Assembly (NCBI RefSeq): GCF_947489355.1
Contig: NZ_CANLDD010000043.1
Location: forward strand, 1 to 40,394
From: an uncultured Microbulbifer sp.
GTDB taxonomy: Bacteria; Pseudomonadota; Gammaproteobacteria; Pseudomonadales; Cellvibrionaceae
DNA length: 40,394 bases
Reading direction: 5' to 3'
Shown here: in pieces, positions 35,459 to 40,394 of the stretch
Position numbering within the stretch: position 1 is the stretch's first letter
How the letters are laid out: every line of letters begins with the position of its first letter
Position numbers and translations under genes: made by a program
Notes under the pieces: model-generated
The model's input: only the letters and a program-made list of their open reading frames with translations
Told to the model about the DNA's origin: nothing
Database searches by the model: none

Positions 35459-36775
35459 TCAAGAATCCCAGATCGCCCCATAGGCGGGGATTCCCTGTAA
35501 TTCCATTTCGTAAACTACTTTCTGGGTGAGGGGCTGATTGGCAATACAGATAACCGCTTCTGCATTAGTTGCTCGAACAGCATTTTGTGCCAACTTAACA
35601 AGGTCAGATTTGCCACGGCTACTGGTATCCCATATTAAGGCATCAGGTACAGCACCCAGCACTTCATCAACAAGTTCGTCGCCATAGGTTTTACGAGGAC
35701 TGCGGGTTGACCAGATTAAACTGGCGGGCACTTTTTTTGCCAACAGATGGGGTAAGCAGGGGCCAATCCCACTGCCGGTGGCTATATATACTACCTTTCT
35801 AAATAATACCTCAATATTGGCCACGCCTGCTGTTGGAATTCCTTTTGTCCAAACTTGCTTTGGCTTGTCATCGATAAATCTGCCTGTCCAATCTCCAGAT
35901 CGGGAGATTGTCAGCCGAAATCCATCCTCACTTGGTGCAGGCACATTGGCAAATGAATGCCATTCCAGTAAAGGGTTTCGGCTGATGGCGGTGGAGGAGC
36001 CTGCAAAAGGTGTCACACCATGATCAAAACGGGTCAGAGCAACATGAGGAGAAGGAGAAACAATATTAATCTTCACCTTTTTTAGCCGTAGCCAAGGTAG
36101 GATCACACTGAACGTTATGATGCAAAGACCCCAGAAGGAGGTGCTCCGGATAAGATCAGAGAAACTACCGGCAAGCAGGTAAGTTTGAACCCAAAAAAGA
36201 ATGAGTACAGACCAACCGCCAAATCGATGCACCCACTCAAACTGGTTATGGATACGACGCCGAACTGATGGCAACGCCATGGCAACAATAAGCACAAGTA
36301 CTGCCATAAGTAAAAATGCCACCAACACAAGGTTTTTGGGTGTGTTTGACAGCGGATTGTTTTGCTGATAGATCAGCCCTGCCAAAAAAACAGCATACCA
36401 GAGTGTTCCAGCCACAGCGCTGCCGCTGTGCAACCCTCCAAAATGGTATACTTTGGCCAGACTCCATCGGATCCAGAGTGGCCAACTGACTGGGGCTCTG
36501 GTTGCAACCCAAAAGAAAAAGTTGATAATATATTGCTGACGCACCAATACAGCAACAACGAAATTGGCCAAAACCAAATCTAATAGCACAGATAAATCAG
36601 TGCCCTGTTTCGGCCACCAACCTGTCTGAGTTAATCCATGCCATAATATCCCAACATTAACAGTAAACACCAAAAAAAACAGGCGATTATAATGTTCAAG
36701 ATAACGATGCCGCAGGATTCTCAGAAACAAACTTGGTTTTCCATCTAAAGTGAGCTTTTCTACCACTGCATCCAT
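35459..36775 (-). CDS. Polytopic membrane flavoprotein reductase (TmpA/ferric-reductase-like)
   Basis: A 438-residue membrane oxidoreductase. The N-terminal 230 residues carry about six transmembrane helices with His-containing motifs KVYHFGGLHSGSAVAGTLWY and FEWVHRFGGWS, possible heme or quinone ligands as in ferric reductases. The C-terminal half is a ferredoxin-reductase-like FAD/NAD(P) domain: EWHSFANVPAP, RLTISRSGDWT and the nucleotide-binding VVYIATGSGIGPCLPHLL. The GLHSG and reductase parts recall fungal TmpA membrane flavoproteins, by memory. It starts 24 bases after the adenylation gene behind a GGAGA-type site, so they are one unit; a joint redox/activation pathway is inferred. No heme-reductase named family is certain. 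Base composition is AT-richer than the cob operon. Confidence 0.72.
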   Translation of the reverse strand: MDAVVEKLTLDGKPSLFLRILRHRYLEHYNRLFFLVFTVNVGILWHGLTQTGWWPKQGTDLSVLLDLVLANFVVAVLVRQQYIINFFFWVATRAPVSWPLWIRWSLAKVYHFGGLHSGSAVAGTLWYAVFLAGLIYQQNNPLSNTPKNLVLVAFLLMAVLVLIVAMALPSVRRRIHNQFEWVHRFGGWSVLILFWVQTYLLAGSFSDLIRSTSFWGLCIITFSVILPWLRLKKVKINIVSPSPHVALTRFDHGVTPFAGSSTAISRNPLLEWHSFANVPAPSEDGFRLTISRSGDWTGRFIDDKPKQVWTKGIPTAGVANIEVLFRKVVYIATGSGIGPCLPHLLAKKVPASLIWSTRSPRKTYGDELVDEVLGAVPDALIWDTSSRGKSDLVKLAQNAVRATNAEAVICIANQPLTQKVVYEMELQGIPAYGAIWDS

Positions 36776-36799
36776 AATACTGTCTCTCCTGCTCCTTTC

Positions 36800-38440
36800 T
36801 TATGAAGAATAATGCACTGTTTTTTTATGAACCTGATCCATTAATGCCTGCTTGTCAATCTTGCCCCTGTCTGTCACTGGAAACTCAGAAAGAGCAATGA
36901 TAGTTGAAGGTAAACAGTAATATGGCAGTCTTGCACCAATGGTATCCATACAGTTTTGAGTATCAACACTAAGGGGTGTAACAAATGTCACCAGTTTTTC
37001 ATTACTTATTTTCAATGTTACTGCCTGCTGGCACCCTTTGACGGATTCAGTAACGGTAGAAATTGAGTCCAGCTCAACTCGAAAACCTTTTATCTTTACT
37101 TGGTCGTCTGTTCGTCCCCAATGCTCCAAATCACCATTTTCATTCCAACGCCCCAGATCACGAGTTCTGAACATCATTCCACCATTGGCAATGAAAGGAT
37201 CTGGCTGATATCGCTCCCTGGTCAATTCTATATTATTAATATAACCAGCTGTAACGCCTTTCCCTCCCACCCAGATTTCTCCTATACTACCGATCGAACA
37301 TGGCCGAAGGTGCTCATCAAGCAAATACACCGTGTTATTTGGCGTAGGTTTACCGATAGTAAGCGAATATGGATAAGAAAAATAAAGCTGTGCGGTATTA
37401 ATAATAGTTGTTTCTGTTGGCCCATAACTATTGATGAATTGACACTTGGCCGCCCACTGCTCAGCAAGGGGTTTTGGACAGGGCTCTCCTGCTACTGCTA
37501 CGGTTTTCGTTGAATGACAGAGTGTGGAATCAATTTTTGACAGAATACTTGGAGTGGCGATGATCACATCACACTGCCGGGCAACTTCTGTAAAATCGGT
37601 ATCTCTGATCATCAGCGTGCCACCATGAGCCAGACAACCCAATATTTCCCATGCTGCCATATCGAAGGCAATGTTCAGTAATTGAGACACTTTGTATCCC
37701 GACTTAATTCCTAAATTTCCTGGCCTAGACAGCAAAATATTACACACATTGCCATGGGTAACCTGGACGCCATTAGGAGTACCTGTGGTGCCGGAAGTAA
37801 ACAAAATAAAACAATTGTTGTTGGGATTGACCTTTGTTACGCACATTTTCGTTGAGATATTGCTTTTCCAACTGCCAGAACTTCTGTGCAAATCGTCAAT
37901 GGCCAAAATCGTATGATTGACAGAGGATGGTATTTTCTCGATAAGGTGTGACAGAGTTAAATACACCCTGATTCCGGCTACACCCATAACCTTTAACAAA
38001 ATTGACTTTGGAGTTATTCTAACGTCTTGTGGAACATAAGCAGCTCCAGTTTTTAATATCGCAAGAATACCAACTAACATATAAATTGATCGCTCCAAAA
38101 ATAAACCTACATTATCACCAGGCCCCACACCTAACTTATTCAATTGCACTGCAAGATAACTAGCCTGCCGACTCAATTCTCCGTAGGTTATCTGCAGATT
38201 TCTGTGTTTTGCAGCAATAGCGCCTCCCTGCTTTATGGTTTGATATTCAATGGCCTGATGGATCATTTGATACGGAATTTTCACATCCGGACCTTTAGCA
38301 TAAGCTTCGAACTTTTCCTGATCAGCTTGCGAGAGATTACTCAAGACAGTTTTATTAAAAATTTGATTTTTTTCGGCTTCCTTAATAGACTGATCTATAT
38401 ATGCTGAAATATGCTGGGATTTATGCTTTTTTATTCCCAT
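36800..38440 (-). CDS. Stand-alone NRPS-type amino-acid adenylation enzyme
   Basis: A 546-residue adenylate-forming enzyme that activates an acid with ATP. Core motifs are present: A3 FILFTSGTTGTPNGV (about 212-227), A4 FDMAAWE (259-265; Asp260 is the residue that binds the alpha-amino group in amino-acid-specific domains), A5 NSYGPTETT, A7 RTRDLGRW, A8 GRTDDQVKIKGFRVEL and A10 PVTDRGKIDKQAL with catalytic Lys527. The chain ends 19 residues after A10, so there is no peptidyl carrier, condensation or reductase domain. By eye the pocket residues are D-M-W-I-A-A-S-I-I, which I do not match to a known substrate. The ATG at 38440 has GGAGAA upstream. With no carrier protein in the window, it may hand its adenylate to a small molecule, or to something encoded elsewhere. 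Codon use is AT-rich, suggesting transfer. Confidence 0.85.
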   Translation of the reverse strand: MGIKKHKSQHISAYIDQSIKEAEKNQIFNKTVLSNLSQADQEKFEAYAKGPDVKIPYQMIHQAIEYQTIKQGGAIAAKHRNLQITYGELSRQASYLAVQLNKLGVGPGDNVGLFLERSIYMLVGILAILKTGAAYVPQDVRITPKSILLKVMGVAGIRVYLTLSHLIEKIPSSVNHTILAIDDLHRSSGSWKSNISTKMCVTKVNPNNNCFILFTSGTTGTPNGVQVTHGNVCNILLSRPGNLGIKSGYKVSQLLNIAFDMAAWEILGCLAHGGTLMIRDTDFTEVARQCDVIIATPSILSKIDSTLCHSTKTVAVAGEPCPKPLAEQWAAKCQFINSYGPTETTIINTAQLYFSYPYSLTIGKPTPNNTVYLLDEHLRPCSIGSIGEIWVGGKGVTAGYINNIELTRERYQPDPFIANGGMMFRTRDLGRWNENGDLEHWGRTDDQVKIKGFRVELDSISTVTESVKGCQQAVTLKISNEKLVTFVTPLSVDTQNCMDTIGARLPYYCLPSTIIALSEFPVTDRGKIDKQALMDQVHKKTVHYSS

Positions 38441-38988
38441 TATTTATTCTCCAGGGCACATCTGAAAGTTGTAGTTTTTCGACTTAAGCACCTTATAAAT
38501 ACGAGAATGAAACATATTGAGGCACTCAGGAATAGTTTTTACAGCTATCCTCAAAATTAGTTTCATGGAGAACTATGATATATGGCGCCACCCACGAAGA
38601 ATCCCTTTTCAGCGGTTTTTTTTCCGTGATCTGCTCCTCATTTATCCAGCCAAGAGCTAGTACTTTCTCACTAGATAATCAGCAAGCCTTATTGTTGTTA
38701 ACGTTAACTGTAAAAATTTTGACTTTACCCAAAAGACTCCATACGAACAGTTCATAACCTGATTAGTAACTTATTTTAGAACTTTTTTGATTTTATTTTA
38801 TTCAGCCAATTTTTTATGTACAGGAAAGAATAAAAATCTAAAGCGGAAAACGCCTCAAGGATGACGTCGATGTAGATTGCCACAAAGGGATTTTTTACGG
38901 CGATACGATATCTATGCGGAGTGGATGCCTTGACATTTTCGTGATGTTACGGTCGGCATACATGTAGCCACCAGATAGTCATGCTACA
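38441..38988. other. AT-rich upstream region of the adenylation operon
   Basis: Holds the promoter of the adenylation/reductase unit and a 12-base palindrome (38697-38708). A 60-codon plus frame at 38575-38757 is not convincing: no family, AT-rich composition, poor start. Otherwise nothing recognised. Confidence 0.5.
38697..38708. promoter_or_regulatory. GTTAACGTTAAC palindrome
   Basis: Perfect 12-base palindrome made of two GTTAAC halves, 257 bases upstream of the adenylation gene. It could be a dimeric repressor site; no adjacent regulator gene exists to support this. Confidence 0.3.
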
Positions 38989-39122
38989 TACTAGTAAAGC
39001 AGAAGAAAAGAATACCCCTCTCCCAGGACACGCTGTGAATACATCCTTGTATGCTCGTAATCGGCATCCATGCCTCATACGATCCTGGGAGAGGGGTATT
39101 CTTTTCTTCTGACCCGGCAGTA
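38989..39122 (+). repeat. 134-bp palindromic repeat element, copy 2
   Basis: Second copy of the element at 9006-9139. Here the arms form a perfect 29-base inverted repeat (39000-39028 and 39083-39111; inner part AATACCCCTCTCCCAGGA and its complement) flanking a 54-base loop that itself has small hairpins (ATACATCCTTGTAT and GGCATCCATGCC). The left end is TACTAGTAAAGC and the right end CCCGGCAGTA; in copy 1 these two ends are exchanged while the loop keeps its direction. Length is identical in both copies. It looks like a REP/MITE-like mobile palindrome mobilised in trans. Confidence 0.88.
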
Positions 39123-39333
39123 AGCGACTATACATAACACTATTGCGGCATTTGTAAATTTGCTGTATTTCCCTGCATCAGACACCGTCTTGGGGTGGAA
39201 TCTAACAACAATTAAAGCAATATCCGTGTTGGGAAAGTACAGTATTACAATTCGATCTTATTGAGCTACTGACCATCAGAGAGGGGACATAACATCCCTC
39301 AATACACAGACAATCTTCGCTGGCCGGAACTGG

Positions 39334-40252
39334 GTGTAGTTGGTGGAAAATACCAGCGGCTTTACCAAGCTCGGCGTCAATTAAGAACTGGATTACGCCC
39401 TTATCGACAAGATCAATGTTCTCGCCCGCCTACGCTACAGCGCTGACGAGAACTCCTGTACCTGGCTGACATTGGGCATCAGTTTCCGCAATCTACGCAT
39501 GGGAGTGGAGGAAATGATTATCTCCGCCGCCGACAACCACAACGTGAGAGAGAAACTGTGCGAAGCCAGCGACGAGTGCGTGTATCCACCAGCCGCCTGG
39601 TTGGGAAATATCATTTTAGCGAGCGGGCGATGGCGTTTTGCCCTACTCCAACAGTCATAAGTTCGGAAGTTTAGATCCACTCAACCTGATCAAAGTCGAT
39701 ACACCAGCCGAACCGGAAGGGGTGAAAAATATTGAACTGGGAATGATACGACCTGCTCGACAGCCTGCGCGTACGGCTCAGCTATTTCGATATGATTGTG
39801 GACAATCGCCAGCGCAGTGTCGAGAGCAAACCACCGGGCTCCGCCAACGCCCTGCCGTAGATGATCAACGACAACCAGTAATTTACCGGTTTCGAAGTCA
39901 CCGTCGATTGGCTGCCACCAGACACTCTGCGCCTGCGCCTAGGCCTGGTGGCGATCCGTGACCAGGAATCCCTGTGGAACACTTCTACGCCACCGAGAGC
40001 AAACTGCAACAGAGCCTGGATAAGTCCAGGGCCAACACCGCCTATATCTTAACCATAGACTGGGCACCGGTCATAAACGGCCGCCTGTCGTGGCAGAGTG
40101 GCAACTGCTTGTTAGTATTGTCGGTTCGAAACCTGCTCGACAACGGGTGCGCAGCCATTCCCAGCGGTCGCACGCTGCATGTGTTTGGCACACCCTATAC
40201 GAGGGTTTTTGAACTCAGCACCATAAGTGCGGAGGTGCGTGACAACTTCTGA
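39334..40252 (+). pseudogene. Decayed TonB-dependent receptor (C-terminal barrel)
   Basis: Pieces of a receptor barrel appear in several plus-strand frames with stops between them: SGFTKLGVN then a TAA then ELDYALIDKINVLARLRYS; EPEGVKNIELGM (the typical PExVxNxELG barrel motif); after a frameshift near 39750, DLLDSLRVRLSYFDMIVDN; then EVTVDWLPPDTLRLRLGLVA; and near the end VLSVRNLLDN and PSGRTLHV before a final stop at 40250-40252. No signal peptide, TonB box or plug is found to the left. At least two frameshifts and three stops show it is dead. It lies between the repeat element and an IS end. Confidence 0.72.
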
Positions 40253-40265
40253 CCTTGACAAAGTG

Positions 40266-40281
40266 GGAGCCGTGCGGCTCC
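40266..40281 (+). terminator. Small GC hairpin after the receptor relic
   Basis: GGAGCCG and CGGCTCC with a two-base loop, 13 bases after the relic's last stop. It lacks a T tract; it may be the old terminator of the dead receptor gene. Confidence 0.35.
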
Positions 40282-40317
40282 TCTGAGCCAATCTTCTATT
40301 CCTGCCTTCTTGCAGTT

Positions 40318-40394
40318 TGTAGTGGTCAACTTTTACCGGACAGTAAGTTAAGATTTTCTTCCGCCTTTGCAGGTGGTATACCATCGTTGTGCTG
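40318..40394 (-). mobile_element. Edge of an IS3-like insertion sequence with the transposase C-terminus
   Basis: TGTAGTGGTCAACTTTTACC at 40318 resembles the TG-starting terminal inverted repeat of IS3-type elements, followed by CGGACAGT. On the minus strand a frame open to the window edge encodes HNDGIPPAKAEENLNLL and stops at 40326-40328, inside the terminal repeat, as IS3-type OrfB C-termini often do. The rest lies outside the window, so family and integrity cannot be judged. Confidence 0.5.

Noticed and set aside
38575..38757. 60-codon plus-strand frame upstream of the adenylation gene
   Set aside because: AT-rich composition, no family, and position over the promoter region make it likely chance.
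1..40394. tRNA, rRNA, CRISPR array or replication origin
   Set aside because: No cloverleaf, spaced direct-repeat array, DnaA-box cluster or rRNA-like sequence was seen on reading; a tRNAscan/Rfam run would be needed to exclude them formally.

Overview
The window looks like chromosomal DNA of a marine, polysaccharide-degrading gammaproteobacterium of the Microbulbifer/Cellvibrionaceae or Alteromonas-like kind. This is inferred from a secreted multidomain chitinase, two exported amylases, several TonB-dependent receptors, a UshA close to the enterobacterial form and moderate GC. No rRNA, tRNA or CRISPR array was seen. Species assignment is inference only.

Layout. 1-1415 is gene-poor and holds a decayed ornithine-cyclodeaminase-like relic. 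1416-3608 encodes a GH18 chitinase with two chitin-binding modules. On the minus strand, 3750-8618 holds ushA and, upstream of it, an Oar-like TonB-dependent receptor, with a terminator between them. 9621-16044 is a tight plus-strand operon: a periplasmic protein, an ABC ATPase interrupted by one in-frame TGA, an FtsX-type permease, a LolA-like periplasmic protein, an outer-membrane barrel, a LytS-type kinase and a LytTR regulator. It reads as a self-contained inner-to-outer-membrane transport module with its own two-component system. 16251-17631 is a perfect 24-bp inverted repeat followed by a lone tyrosine recombinase. 17829-20006 is a divergent pair: a pyridoxamine-phosphate-oxidase-like flavoprotein and a MocR/PdxR-type regulator.

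20194-24495 (minus) is a starch pair: a cyclomaltodextrinase/neopullulanase-like GH13 and a CGTase-shaped GH13 with IPT and CBM20 domains, lacking the CGTase-specific aromatic residue. A Tn3-transposase remnant (24849-24995) separates it from a large minus-strand corrinoid operon (25002-34821): btuB, cobO, cobQ, an ABC permease and ATPase, cobU, cobT, cobC, cobS and btuF, headed by a cobalamin riboswitch. It would import corrinoids, adenosylate them and assemble the lower loop.

35459-38440 (minus) is an AT-richer two-gene unit: a stand-alone NRPS-type adenylation enzyme with no carrier domain and a polytopic flavoprotein reductase. It is the best candidate for uncharacterised small-molecule chemistry. 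The right end is a graveyard: a 134-bp repeat element (second copy at 9006-9139), a broken TonB-dependent receptor, and the edge of an IS3-like insertion sequence.
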